This document shows positions 31,922 through 43,593 of a stretch of DNA of 64,000 nt, in pieces. The stretch spans positions 706,001-770,000 of the forward strand of contig JBBPEB010000006.1 of the NCBI GenBank assembly GCA_039096225.1. Reading direction: 5' to 3'. The stretch comes from Blastocystis sp. Blastoise. Lineage: Eukaryota > Sar > Bigyra > Opalinata > Blastocystidae. The notes under the pieces were generated by a model, which saw only the letters and a list, made by a program, of their open reading frames with translations, was not told where the DNA came from and did not search any database. The translations under genes were made by a program, and so were the position numbers. Each line of letters starts with the position of its first letter. Position 1 is the stretch's first letter.

Positions 31922-32268
31922 TTAAAATAAAGGATTCATAACATCTATATTTATCATTTCATTTAAAGGAATAGAATCAAGATCAAGAGAATTATCGAAA
32001 TATTCAATCAATTTAGCGAGAGATAGAGATGGAGAATCAATATAGTATGCTCTATCGTCTACTGGATAATTATTCTGACTCTGATAAGTTAGAAATAAAA
32101 TAAATGTTGGATAATTCTTCAATATTGACATTGGAATTCTTTTTTTTTTTATTCATTTTGAAATAAGAAAATCTATTAGTATTTTCTGAAGTGTTTGAAT
32201 ATTTTCAAACGTTTGATTACTTCGTTTTTCTTGATTTGGGAGAACATGATCTGTTATTTTTGACATCT
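31922..32268 (-). pseudogene. Broken BTB/T1-like fragment
   Basis: The minus-strand frame LKNYPTFILFLTYQSQNNYP...DDRAYYIDSPS...LIEYFDNSLDLDS matches the BTB/T1-like N-terminus of the 41.2-45.5 kb gene, which has LKNYPKSLLYKVFDNNQNYI...DNAYYIDFKP...VIQYMNGDLALDS at the same spacing. Upstream in the same frame there is an in-frame TGA at about 32154, before which a Met-initiated frame runs from about 32268. After the motif the frame stops at 31922, with nothing corresponding to the rest of the gene. It therefore looks like a decayed copy of the N-terminal part. A 69-residue protein starting at 32131 cannot be excluded. It is head-to-head with the first BTB/TLDc gene. Confidence 0.55.
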
Positions 32269-32472
32269 TAATTTATTTAAAGGTAATAAGTGAATAACTT
32301 AAATTGGATTATACTCTAATTCATTTATTCTGAAGTTTGAATTTATTATAAAACATGTTTGAAAAAATGATTGAATTTATGTGGGAAAACAATTGTAAGT
32401 CACTGTGATTCGATGAATTTTCACGAGAGGCAACTTTTGCTTTGAATTTATTTAATTATCATTATTTCATTA

Positions 32473-33969
32473 ATGGTGAAAGAAAAGGTGTTATTTGATA
32501 TTGATAAATTCGATAGATTGAAGGAGGATATCAATATATATGAAGAATTGATGAAAGATGTTGTTAATGTATTTGGATCAGTAATGAATCTTGGTATACA
32601 TTCAGGAATATCGATTAATAGACTTATAAAACATATTGGTGATGGCTATATTAATAATGAAAGCGGAAAAAATGAATTTGAAATGAAATCTGCTTATGAA
32701 GATAAGAATAATGAAAATATGAATGTCAATATGGATGATAAAGATGATGATGATGTGGATTCCATTAGATTTACCAATAATGGTCCCATATTTCAAATAT
32801 CGAAATCTGTTTTAGATTCTTTGAAAGGTTCTTTTATTGAAGAACAATGTAGTGAAGAACTTAGGACAAATGATGGATCTATATATCTTGATTATCCTGG
32901 AAATGATGCCGCTGTTTATTATTTAGTTAATTATTTGAATGGAAAGAAAGTAGATTTTGATTCTCTTTCTTATGAAGAACAATTAAAAATATTAGATTTA
33001 TTTGAATATTGTGGTTTACCTATTCCTTTAGAATTAATAGATTGTAGAGCAAGAAGAGATACAAAGAAAAAGAAATATGAAGAAGGAGATGAAATAGAAT
33101 TGATTATTAATGGAAATAAGAATGATATTATTAAAGAATATTTGATAAAGAATGGATTATGGAATGAATATGTTAAGAATTATGATAATGGATTTATTGA
33201 TTATAATCATATTGATGAAAGTTTTTATGTGAATAAGAAATATGAATATATTGATTATATTACTGAATATGTGAATAATAGATATATATATATAGAATTC
33301 GATAAGATTATTGATATTAATAAAGAATTATTAGAGAACGAAATATATGAATTTTTTGGTGAAGAAGGAAGAGAAGAAGCGAAAGAAGCAATGATAGGAA
33401 AATTAAATGTATTTATGAACTCTACTATAATAGAAAAGAAATGTTTTGAAATTCCCTTAGTAAATTGGTTAGGTAAAGAAAAGAAATGGAAATTATTATT
33501 TAGAGCAAGTGAACATAATTATTCAAGAAAAGCATTCCATAAGTATTGTGATAATCAAGGAGAAACAGTTATACTTATTAAACATAAAGGTCATAATAAT
33601 ATTATGAATATATTTGGAGGATATACAGATCAAAGTTGGGAATCTGGTTTATATGAAGGTAAACCTGCTTCTAAAGAATTTCTATTTACTTTAAGTAATG
33701 AACATGGTATTCCTCCTACTCACTATCTACATAATGGTAATGGTAGAGGTATTTTATGTGCTTCTTCTTGGGGTCTTGTATTTGGAAGTGGTTTAGATAT
33801 TGCATTAAGTGATGAATGTGATACTGACAATGTATATACATATACAAAAGCTTCTTCTTTCACATGGATAGATACTCCTCAAAAGTCATCCTTATTTGTT
33901 AATACTGCTGGTCCAGATGAAAAGAATTACTTTAAAGTTGAAGATTATGAAGTTTGGGGAAGAGCGTAA
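32473..33969 (+). CDS. BTB-like/TLDc protein, intronless (copy 1)
   Basis: Single exon, 498 residues. Residues ~1-90: helical N-terminus ending in an acidic run (DDKDDDD). Residues ~95-190: BTB/T1-like fold (IRFTNNGPIFQISKS...YLDYPGNDAAVYYLVNYLNG...LFEYCGLPIP). Residues ~205-310: charged helical linker. Residues ~315-498: TLDc domain, with NWLGKEKKWKLLFRASEH, the family strand FGGYTDQSWE, FLFTLSNEHGIPP, SLFVNT and the final EDYEVWGRA. TLDc proteins (OXR1 and relatives) are linked to oxidative-stress resistance and the vacuolar ATPase in other eukaryotes; the role of this family is unknown. Start chosen at MVKEK, which is conserved in other copies. No signal peptide; probably cytoplasmic. Confidence 0.85.
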   Translation: MVKEKVLFDIDKFDRLKEDINIYEELMKDVVNVFGSVMNLGIHSGISINRLIKHIGDGYINNESGKNEFEMKSAYEDKNNENMNVNMDDKDDDDVDSIRFTNNGPIFQISKSVLDSLKGSFIEEQCSEELRTNDGSIYLDYPGNDAAVYYLVNYLNGKKVDFDSLSYEEQLKILDLFEYCGLPIPLELIDCRARRDTKKKKYEEGDEIELIINGNKNDIIKEYLIKNGLWNEYVKNYDNGFIDYNHIDESFYVNKKYEYIDYITEYVNNRYIYIEFDKIIDINKELLENEIYEFFGEEGREEAKEAMIGKLNVFMNSTIIEKKCFEIPLVNWLGKEKKWKLLFRASEHNYSRKAFHKYCDNQGETVILIKHKGHNNIMNIFGGYTDQSWESGLYEGKPASKEFLFTLSNEHGIPPTHYLHNGNGRGILCASSWGLVFGSGLDIALSDECDTDNVYTYTKASSFTWIDTPQKSSLFVNTAGPDEKNYFKVEDYEVWGRA

Positions 33970-34553
33970 TATATATTATATATATTCTATTATATGAATG
34001 AATCTATTTGAAATACTCTGAAAATATATATTTTTATATTTGTATTATTACTTATTACAAGTTTTTTATCATCATTTTTATTTGTTTGTGTTTCTTATAT
34101 GTTTAGTAATTGTGAATATATAATAGAATTTACATATCATTGACATCATAAAAAGATATCTAAACATTTTAGTTAATATATATATTATATTATATTTTAA
34201 AATATTCATGTCCTTACAGTAGGATCCTATTTATAATTCATGCCTTTTTAATGTGAATGAATACTATATTATAGAATAAATAATTATTATAGAACAAAAA
34301 AATGATTACATTCTGAGGTTAATAATTCTAAAAAATATATATTTTAATTAAAAAAATGCTAAATAATTAATAAAACAGTAGATATAAATATATATAGTAT
34401 ATAATAAAGAAAATATATATATGTACTGTACACATATACATATAAATTCTATTATGAAATATACGTTAATATGAATATAAAAGATTTAAAAGAACAAATA
34501 ATAAAAAAGATTTAAAAAAGAAGATAAATATTTTTGATATTTATTTTTTATGA
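33970..34553. other. Intergenic stretch between convergent TLDc genes
   Basis: It lies between the 3' ends of copy 1 (plus) and the tandem-TLDc copy (minus). AT-rich; no gene seen. Confidence 0.4.
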
Positions 34554-36819
34554 CTAACTCGTAAACACTTCAAAATCAATTAAATCAAATTCATTGTTTT
34601 CACCAGGTTTATTAGTATTAACAAAGAAACTATTTCCTAATTCAGGATAAGGAGATATATATACGGGATCTTCATTACATAAAAATACATTACTACCATT
34701 TGTAAATCGATCTTTACTAATTTGAGAATGTAAATATATACTACAACAAAAAGTTAATTCAAATAAAGAATCATTTGAAACTAATGCACTATAAGACTTT
34801 TCAGGATTAATATTTGTTTTCGTATAATTATGTCCATGAGGATTTGTTAATGAAAATAAAAAGGCTTTTGGATCTGCTCTAAATCCTGTACCTTCTATAT
34901 ATATAAATATTTGTTTATTTATTTAATATAAATACTTCTAAGTGAATTTTCCATATCATTATGATTCTTCCCCCAACCAACACTAGTATATCCTCCAAAT
35001 ATATACGATTGACCATCTTTTCCTTTTCCTTGTATAATTACTAATGATTCTTTATCATCACATTTCTCATGCCATTTCTTTATACTTCTCTTCTCATCAG
35101 AACATCTATATATATAATACTATAAAAAATATTATAATATACCTATATAATAATTCCCATTTTTTATTCCCTTTAAACCATTTAGTTAACTCATTACCCA
35201 TTTCTTCATTAATAAGAATTGAATTTGGTAAATATAAAATAGTATTTGGTATTAATTCATAGACTTCATATTCATCAACACTAAAATAATTAGTGTCTTG
35301 TGGACCAGCTGTATTCACAAATAAAGATCGAAATTGAGGAGTAAGACTATGCGAATAATCACCAGTTTTACCATTAATATAACTATTCTTATTATTATGG
35401 CAATCATCACTAATATGTATATCCATAAAATGAGGACCACTATTCATATCACAATATAATGCATTATAAGGATCCAGTATATCATATTTAGTAGGAGGAA
35501 TATCATGTTCATTACTTAAAGTAAATAAGAAAGATCCACTATCATATTTCCACCCTATATTGTATTATACTATTAAATAATAAATATATATATACAATTT
35601 TCAGTTCTAGATTCCCAATATTGAGTAGTATATCCTCCAAAAATATTAATCTTATCATCATGACCTATATGTTTAATTATAGTAACAGTAGGACATTTAG
35701 TATCACAATATTTATGGAATTCACTTGCTTTAAAATTATGGTCACTTGCTCTATAAACATAGATAATAAATAATAATATACATACCTAAATAATAATTTC
35801 CATTTCTTTTGTTTACCAAGCCAATTCACTAATGGAGTTTCAAAACATTTCTTATTAATAATCTTTGATTCTAGAAATACAGTAGGTCTTTTCATCATAT
35901 CTATAATACATTGCCTTCCTTTATCACCAAATAGAGTATACATTTCTTTTTTCAATAAATTAATATTCAAATCATTATTGACTGTTTCTACTATATGACA
36001 AAATTCATGTTCAGCATATTGAGTAATATATTTTATAGTATCACATTTCAAACTCATAGAGAAAGAATTATCAATAAAATTATAATCAACGAATCCATCA
36101 TTATACTTCATTACAAAAGAATTCCAAATCTCATTCTTAATTAAATATTGTTTTATAACATCTTCTTTCTTTCCATTAATAAAAAGAGAAACTTCATCAC
36201 CTTCTTTATACTTCCTTATTATCATCTCTTTGTTCACGACAACCAACTAATTCTACAGGAATTATTATATTACAAAATTCATATAAATGAAGTAATTCCA
36301 ATTTGTCTTTTATATCAAAAACACTATAATCAACTTCTTTTCCATTCAAATAATCTAATAAATAATATACATAAATATCGTTTCCTCAATAATCAAGAAA
36401 TATAGTTCCATCTTTAGTTCTCATTTCTTCTTCAGATTGTTCATATATATAAGAATATTGAATTGAATTGAGAATGCTTTTAGATATGGAAAACACAGGA
36501 CCATCACTAGAAAACGAATCAAATCAGTATCTTCAGCATGATTATAATATCTTTGACTCATATTCATAGCTTCATTCACATTATTGTTCTTTTCATTTTG
36601 AAATTGTTTGTAATTCAAATTCTTATCTTCTTCATTTGCATTATTATTATTATTTAGATTCTTCAGAACATCATGGAATGCTTTTCCAGTGTATAGAGTT
36701 TCAGATACTATAGATGTGAATCCATCAACAACTTTCTTCATCAACTCATCAAATCCAGAAGCAATATCCTTTAGTTGATTGATAGAATCAAGATCAAGTA
36801 GAACTCCTTCTTTCACCAT
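34554..36819 (-). pseudogene. BTB-like + two tandem TLDc domains, broken N-terminal half
   Basis: Minus strand. The N-terminus (MVKEGVLLDLDSINQLK...) matches the other copies until about 36510, where the frame shifts: the BTB-like part continues in another frame as SSDGPVFSISKSILNS. That frame meets an in-frame TGA at 36386-36388 and shifts again near 36214 before YKEGDEVSLFING. From there on the gene is intact: 36246-35786, 35750-35596, 35554-35143, 35105-34936, 34894-34554 join in phase. It encodes two successive TLDc domains (FGGYTTQYWES...DEYEVYE, then FGGYTSVGWGK...DFEVFTS, stop TAG). The second is diverged. Introns sit at matching points in both TLDc units. Either a pseudogene or a gene now expressed only from an internal start. 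Sequencing error is a weaker alternative, as three separate defects are needed. Confidence 0.7.
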
Positions 36820-37676
36820 TTCCTTTATTAATTTAAAAAATCAAAGTAACTTTCAGTAACTCAATCTATAACTATCGAAATAATGAAAAATCAAGTATGA
36901 AGAAGAGATTTTTCTTGGTATTCTTGATATTTTGATTAAAATGATTTAGGAATGTTAGTTTGATTAGAATGTGAGTATTACTGGATAGAATGATTTATAA
37001 AGAAGAATAATGAATTGAATATGATTTAATTAAAGAAAGAAATGAATGTGTTTTTGAAATTAGTATTCTTATATATGAAAGAATCAATGTATTATGAATG
37101 TATATGTGAATGCGATATTGATGAATAAGTAATTCATGTTATTTGAAACCATTAAAATTGGTTTTTTAACATAAATTCAAATATTTCATTGAAATTAATA
37201 TAGAATAATAATTATTATATCTATTTATGTGGCTAAGAAATCTTTATAATCATTAAATATATGTAATGAGAGTTCGATCAAGAATTCAGTATATTATTCT
37301 TTAATTATTTTCATTTAAAACATCTATAGAACAGTTTATGAATGTAATAAATATATAATGAATAATATTATTATGAAACAACATTTTCTTTTTCTTAATA
37401 TTTTCTTTCACAGGAATATTTACAAATAATAAGCAATATTATCTTGAATAATATCAATGAAAGAATCGAAATAATGAATGATTAGAATAAAAAGGTGACT
37501 TTTATAAACAAAAAAAGAACAATTCTATTTTTTCAAAAAAAAAATTAAATAATTATTTGCTTTATAATTCATTATAATAAATAAGATTCATAATATATAA
37601 ACAAAAGAAAAACAATATTTTCAAACCTTCAAATGCTTCAAAACATTCAGTTTATTCATTCCTGCTAAACCTAGTA
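36820..37676. other. Intergenic stretch, no gene seen
   Basis: 5' flank of the tandem-TLDc copy up to the left end of the transposon. AT-rich, no recognisable element or RNA gene. Confidence 0.4.
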
Positions 37677-37701
37677 CAATCAGTGCCAAAACCTGACAAC
37701 C
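37677..37701 (+). repeat. Left terminal inverted repeat of the Tc1-type element
   Basis: 25 bp, identical to the reverse complement of 39077-39101, and preceded by TA. Confidence 0.95.
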
Positions 37702-37857
37702 TCGGTTTTTTTTTTAAACTGGCGAGTTTTTCTTTGTTTTTTTTTTATTAAGTCATTTGTCATCAAAGGTTGTATTGACTATTAAAACAGGGAAACAAAA
37801 CAAATAAGCGTCATGGAAAAAAATTTAAAAAACCATTTTTTTGAATTGAAACACAAA

Positions 37858-38872
37858 TATTAATATCTTGTAAATCCACCATTATTGGCTATTACTGCCT
37901 CAATTCTTTTCGGCATTGATAAAACAAGCCTTTCACATACATTTACAGGTATTGACCTCCATATCTTGTCAACTTCGACCTTTAGTTGACTCAAAGTATA
38001 TCCGCATGGGAATTTCTTTGTAATCTTCTTTTAATATAGACCCAAAGATGTTCAATGGGATTAAGGTCTGGGGACTGTGGAGGCCAATCAATCACTGTAA
38101 GTTGAGCAGTTTTAAAGAAACTATTCATCTTTTTTGACTTGTGAATAGGAGCATTATCCTGTTGGAATACCATAGTTTTGGGGTCAATTTGCAATTTTTC
38201 CACGGTTGACGGAAGAGTTCGACCAAGAGTTTCTCCATACTTTAATGATGTCACATGACCATCAAGGACCTCCATTTGACCAGCACCATGTTGCGTCATA
38301 CATCCCCAAATCATAATCGATTTTCCATCGTTTTTCATGGTTGGAATGATTTCTGACGGCTTATTTGGAGAACCAGGTTTCTTCCAATAGTATTCTTGAA
38401 AGGTTGATTGATGTGTTCTAATAGAACACTCGTCAGACCAGAGGACGTTTTCCCAGAAACTTATTGGCATATTTCGGTATTTTAAACACCAATCCAATCG
38501 GACTTTTCTATTTTTCTCCGATATGAGTGGTTTATGAAGCTTCTTTTTGGCGACGTAACCAACAGCATGGAGTCCTCTAATAAAGGACCTTTTTGAGACA
38601 TGAGTACCGGTTTTCTTTTGGAAGATATCCAATAAAACGCTAGAGTTCTCAGAGCTTTTTGGGACAATATTATTGATTTCTCGTAAATTAGAAGGAGTTA
38701 AAACTTGTGGTCTTCCACCTTTCTTAGTTGACTTGGACATATTGTATTGGGACCTTCTACGGGCAACAGTTCTAAGCGAACAATGAAAATGAATGGCAAT
38801 CTGTTCATCCGTGTACCCGTCTCTTATCATCTTTCTAAACTCTCTTTCAGTTATAACGACGTATTTACCCAT
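37858..38872 (-). pseudogene. Tc1-family DD34E transposase, frameshifted near the C-terminus
   Basis: It catalyses cut-and-paste transposition at TA sites. The likely start is the Met of MGKYVVITEREF at 38872; an upstream Met at 38944 adds 24 atypical residues. Residues ~1-110 hold two helix-turn-helix units (DGYTDEQIAIHFHCSLRTVA). The catalytic triad is visible: D in VLWSDECSI, D in FQQDNAP, and E in LNPIEHLW, exactly 34 residues after the second D. The frame stops early at 37991 (...HADIL). The expected family ending continues in another frame past that stop (IPVNVCERLVLSMP... to GGFTRY, stop near 37858). A 2-nt indel in the TATA-like run at 37996-38002 explains this. The catalytic core is intact, so activity of the shortened protein is uncertain. 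Confidence 0.85.
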
Positions 38873-39076
38873 ACACAACTTATTTTTAAAGAATAAAACT
38901 ATTTTTAAAGGGTTAAAAAAGGTCTCAGAGTAATTGTGTTCCAATTAAAATTTCTGTTTTTCCAAAACCACTAATTATATATTCTAGAAATTTCTAGAAT
39001 ATATTCTACATGTTATTACAATTCAAACAAAAAAAACCGCGTCAAAAAATTCCCCGTAACTATTGAAAACGATAAG

Positions 39077-39101
39077 GGTTGTCAGGTTTTGGCACTGATT
39101 G
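39077..39101 (-). repeat. Right terminal inverted repeat of the Tc1-type element
   Basis: 25 bp, a perfect match to the left end, and followed by TA. Confidence 0.95.
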
Positions 39102-39328
39102 TACTTTCAAAAGATGAGATTTCATCATAAAAATACTATTTATACTATTTCTATTTGAGATTCTTGACGAAGACTATCGTAGTCGATGACAATTCTTACG
39201 TAAAGAAGAAATCCATATATTATTGGTTCAAAGAATCAAAGGGAAATCAAATTGAATTCTCCTCAATTGTTTAGATTTCATTTTTTTGACATTTTTATTT
39301 TATTTTCATATTTTTTTATTATTTGAAA

Positions 39329-40816
39329 ATGGTAAAAGAAAAGGTAGAATACGATAATAATAAGAATGGTGATATTCAGAAGAATATAATTCACTTTGAA
39401 CAACTAGTTGTTGATTTGATTGGTCTTTTCAGTAAGTCAATTAGTTTCTGTAATCACTCTGGTGAATTCATCAATGAATTAATCAAACAATTAACTAGAA
39501 ATAATGAAGAAATCAATCATAAAAATGAAGATGAGAAACAAGAAATTCTTCAAAATGATTCTTTTATTCATGAAAATAATGTTAATATGGATAATGATGA
39601 TGATGATGATGTGGATTTGATACGTTTTTCAAATAGTGGTCCGGTTTATTGTCTTCCTAAAAGAATAACAAACAGTTTAGAAGGTAGTTTAATTCATGAA
39701 TATTCTGAAGAAAGTCAAAGAGCTAGTGATGGAAGTATTTATTTAGATTATCGTAATGATGATACTTTTGTTCCTTATGTTATGGATAAATTAATGAATA
39801 AGAAAATAGATATTGAAGTATTAAACATGAAAGATCAAATTGGTTTATTAAATTTATTTGAATATTGTGGTTTACCTATTCCTGAAGAATTAATGAATTG
39901 TAGAGAAAGAAGAAATAGTACAATGAAGCACTATTCTTATGGTGATGAAGTTATTCTGTGTATAAATGATAAGAGGGATGATATATTACGTGATTATTGG
40001 AAGAAGAATGGAATATGGTATGATGTTGTTAATAAGTATTGTTATGGATATGTAGATTATGATGAGAAAACAAATATTATGTCTATTAAGATGAATTATA
40101 CATATATTGATTATATAGATTATTATATACTTAATGAATGTATATTTATTGAAGACAAAAACAATGAAAATCTTAATAAAGAACTATTAGAAAAAGAAAT
40201 GGTTGAATTATTTGGTGATGAAGGAAAAGAAGCAGTTAAAGAGGTAATGATGAAAATAAGAACTGTATTTATGAATTCCACTATAATTGAAAAGAAATGT
40301 TTTGAAACTCCCTTAGTGAATTGGCTTGGTAAAGAAAAGAAATGGAAATTATTATATAGAGCAAGTGAACATGATTATTTATTAAGTGAATTCCATAAAT
40401 ATTGTGACAATAAAGGAGAAACAATTGTGTTGGTTAAACATATAGGTCATAATAATCATGTGAATATTTTTGGAGGATATACTGATCAAAGTTGGGATAG
40501 TTCAATTATAAAGCCTTATTCTAAAGAATTTCTCTTTACATTAAGTAATGAACATGGTATTCCTCCTACAAAATATGATCATAATGGTCATGGTAGAGGT
40601 ATTTGGTGTGATCCAACTTTTGGTCCTGTTTTTGGAAGTACAGATCTAGTTATACGTGATGATTGTCATAAAGATAATAATAATAGTTGGAATACGTTTG
40701 GATCTTTTACTACTATTCAAACTCCTCAAAAGAACTCTTTATTTGTGAATACAAATAAACCAGATGTCAAGAATAAATTTATATTAGAAGATTATGAAGT
40801 ATGGGGAAGAGCTTAA
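39329..40816 (+). CDS. BTB-like/TLDc protein, intronless (copy 2)
   Basis: Single exon, 495 residues from the ATG of MVKEKVEYD. It has the same order of parts as copy 1. There is a helical N-terminus with an acidic patch (DNDDDDDVD), then a BTB/T1-like fold (IRFSNSGPVYCLPKRITNSL...LFEYCGLPIP). A charged linker follows, then a TLDc domain from about residue 310 (NWLGKEKKWKLLYRASEH, FGGYTDQSWDS, FLFTLSNEHGIPPTKY, SLFVNTNKP, LEDYEVWGRA). It is more like copy 1 than copy 4 in the TLDc part, and both intronless genes end in the same EVWGRA. Its start lies 227 bp to the right of the transposon end, so the insertion is probably within or next to its promoter. Confidence 0.85.
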   Translation: MVKEKVEYDNNKNGDIQKNIIHFEQLVVDLIGLFSKSISFCNHSGEFINELIKQLTRNNEEINHKNEDEKQEILQNDSFIHENNVNMDNDDDDDVDLIRFSNSGPVYCLPKRITNSLEGSLIHEYSEESQRASDGSIYLDYRNDDTFVPYVMDKLMNKKIDIEVLNMKDQIGLLNLFEYCGLPIPEELMNCRERRNSTMKHYSYGDEVILCINDKRDDILRDYWKKNGIWYDVVNKYCYGYVDYDEKTNIMSIKMNYTYIDYIDYYILNECIFIEDKNNENLNKELLEKEMVELFGDEGKEAVKEVMMKIRTVFMNSTIIEKKCFETPLVNWLGKEKKWKLLYRASEHDYLLSEFHKYCDNKGETIVLVKHIGHNNHVNIFGGYTDQSWDSSIIKPYSKEFLFTLSNEHGIPPTKYDHNGHGRGIWCDPTFGPVFGSTDLVIRDDCHKDNNNSWNTFGSFTTIQTPQKNSLFVNTNKPDVKNKFILEDYEVWGRA

Positions 40817-41201
40817 ATATCCTAAGATTTCATTCATATATTAATAAAAAAATTTCTTGTATAATTTTATATTGAATTTTCAACCATTATTCTATTTATA
40901 TTAATTTGTTTGTTTGTTTTTTCTTTCTTTCTTTCTATTGTTGTTATGTTTATACATTAATTATATGTATATAATATTATTTAATTGTATATCTATATAT
41001 TTTGATGAACTAGTTCAGTTGCAAAATATCTCAAAATAAACTTAAGTATACTTTTTTTCTTTATAAGTAAACTTTGTTTAATACTTTTTCTGTCACATTT
41101 AATCATAATAATAATTAAACAACATTTTACTCAATGAATAATAGATATATTAAGTTAATTCTTTTATAAAAAAATGTTATATGAAAATATAAGAAAGACT
41201 T
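40817..41201. other. Intergenic stretch between convergent genes
   Basis: It lies between the 3' end of BTB/TLDc copy 2 and the 3' end of the BTB/leucine-rich gene. No gene seen. Confidence 0.4.
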
Positions 41202-43549
41202 TTACATAATGATATCATCAGAAATAGTAGGTGAGTATGTTAAAAGTTTAAAATAATGATTAGAATTCTCTTTATATTTTAGAATTTTTGCTGTATATAA
41301 AGTAAAGTCAATTTTAGCTATATATAATATGTAATATATAATAGATATATAATATATATACCATCAATACATAAATTAAGTTCTTTCAAACAAGGGAATG
41401 TATCATTTATAATAAAATCAATAAAAGTATCTAATATTTTTGTATCATTTGCAACTATAAATAATATATATTAAAAATAAAAGATATATAACTTTTATAG
41501 TTAATATATATAAATACATAAAACAAGATAATAAATAGTCTTCATATAATCCATATTAAATTGATTAATTATATATTGATTATATATAGAGCAACTATCA
41601 ATATTTCTACTTATTTCTTTACACATTATTATAGAATTGATATCATTTTTTAATAAATGATATATATGTGGAAATGAATGCAAGACATTCTCAATATACA
41701 TATTATTATTTCTAAAGGCTATAAATATTAGAAAATACTATAATAAGTATATATAATAAATAGTAAGAAATAAAACATATATAGTATGTAGTAGATAATA
41801 AGCATATATATTATGATTATATATATACATGAATCATAAGTTAGAATAGAAATAGTTGTTAACAAAGGAACATGAATAGCATTATTATCTTGAAAATCAT
41901 ATATATATGATGTTAAATCTAAGATATTGAAGGATTCTGCTATATATAGAATATATAGAATAAATTTTAAAACGTATAATTATAATATATTAAACATATA
42001 TATATAAATACTATGAACACCAATTTTCAGTGATTTAAGTTTAGTGAATTTATTATTATCAAAATAGTAAAATAAAATATTGAATATATCTTTTAAATTA
42101 GTGTTTCTACCTATATATATTATAAACTAGAATTATATATTCTTATAATATATTAGTCAATAAATGATGTATATATATTTATTAATATATATATATATAT
42201 ATATTAATATATCTATATATTCTACAATGTATATATATACAAAAACAGATTGTAAGATCTTGAATATTAGTCCATAAAGGAAGATCTTCACAATGTTTTA
42301 ATATATACATGCAATCAATATAATTAGCAGCTATATATATATAGAATAATAATATATATAGAGTATAAAAATATCTAGTATATCATATATTCAGAATAAA
42401 ACTATAAAAGAAATGTTATAAAATATATTATATATATACATCCTAAATATAGTGTTTGAATTTGATCCGAAAATAACGATAAAAACTCATATATATGAAT
42501 ATCTTCCTTATTTAAATAGTTATTATTATGATTCTCAAATAAACTAAATATATATCCATTTTGGAGTATTGTTTCTTTAATTTCTAATGTATTAACTTGT
42601 TCATAGTCTATTGTGGATAATACATTTAAGAATTCATGCATATATAGATCTTCAAAAGAATCTTTATATTCAACTATAAAAATAGTATTATAAATAATTA
42701 TTACATATATAATAGTATACAAAGAATAGAGAGAGTTTTCAAGTTCACGGTATTTACAGTTGTATATATATGTTGATAATAATCTAAGGCATTAACTGAC
42801 GTTATATCTAATTCTAAAGAATGATTTTTATATAATAATACTTAGTATAAGAAATATAAGAAGAGTAGAAATATTAAATATAATGATGAATATAAATATA
42901 ATAATAAACAATCAGAAATATAATAATTATAATATATATATACTAATATAAAGTTGATTTGGTTTATATATATTTAAATCAAAAAGAGAAAGATCTGACA
43001 TAATAATAGGTACATTACTTACTATATAATTAAATAATTATGTATATAAATATCATAATTATATATATATATATATACAATTAAAATACATATTTTCAAC
43101 TTCTAATGCACCTATATTATATAATTGAAACCATATTAAATTATATCGATTAATAAACAAACTGGCTATATATATAACGTTATTATTCTATTCTTTTTTA
43201 CAATTAATAATAAATATAATTACATATATATTATATATATATACTATGAAGAATAAATTCATGATTTCTCCTTAATTCGATTAATTTCTCTATCGTGTAA
43301 TCTTCTAGAAGATTAAAAAACATAACTTCATCTTCTTCTTGATTTCTTACAAGTAATATAGTATCTATAATTGTATATATAGATGATTGTGATATTAAAG
43401 AGTCAATCCATGTGTATTGAGTTATATTTGATGGATTCTTAATAAATCCACATAAATCTAATATATGTAATTTTGGAAAAGAATTTATTGATATAGAACT
43501 AAATAATTTTGATAATAAAAAACAATCATAATCTGTTTTATTTTCTATG

Positions 43550-43593
<44 letters not shown>

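Larger units (their letters stand above)
37677..39101 (-). mobile_element. Tc1-type transposon with 25-bp terminal inverted repeats
   Basis: 1,425 bp flanked by TA on both sides (37675-37676 and 39102-39103), the Tc1/mariner target duplication. The ends 37677-37701 and 39077-39101 are perfect 25-bp inverted repeats starting CAATCAGTGCCAAAACCTG. Inside is one transposase gene on the minus strand. Its base composition is visibly less AT-rich than its surroundings. It sits between two BTB/TLDc genes without breaking either. Confidence 0.95.

Noticed and set aside
31922-36400. Possibility that TGA is a sense codon, since two broken copies contain in-frame TGA
   Set aside because: TGA ends the nine-exon membrane protein in a sensible place, and both TGA-containing copies also carry other defects (truncation or frameshifts). 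The standard code explains the data.
38872-38944. Upstream start for the transposase
   Set aside because: The extra 24 residues do not fit the family, and Tc1 proteins begin directly before the helix-turn-helix, as the Met at 38872 does.
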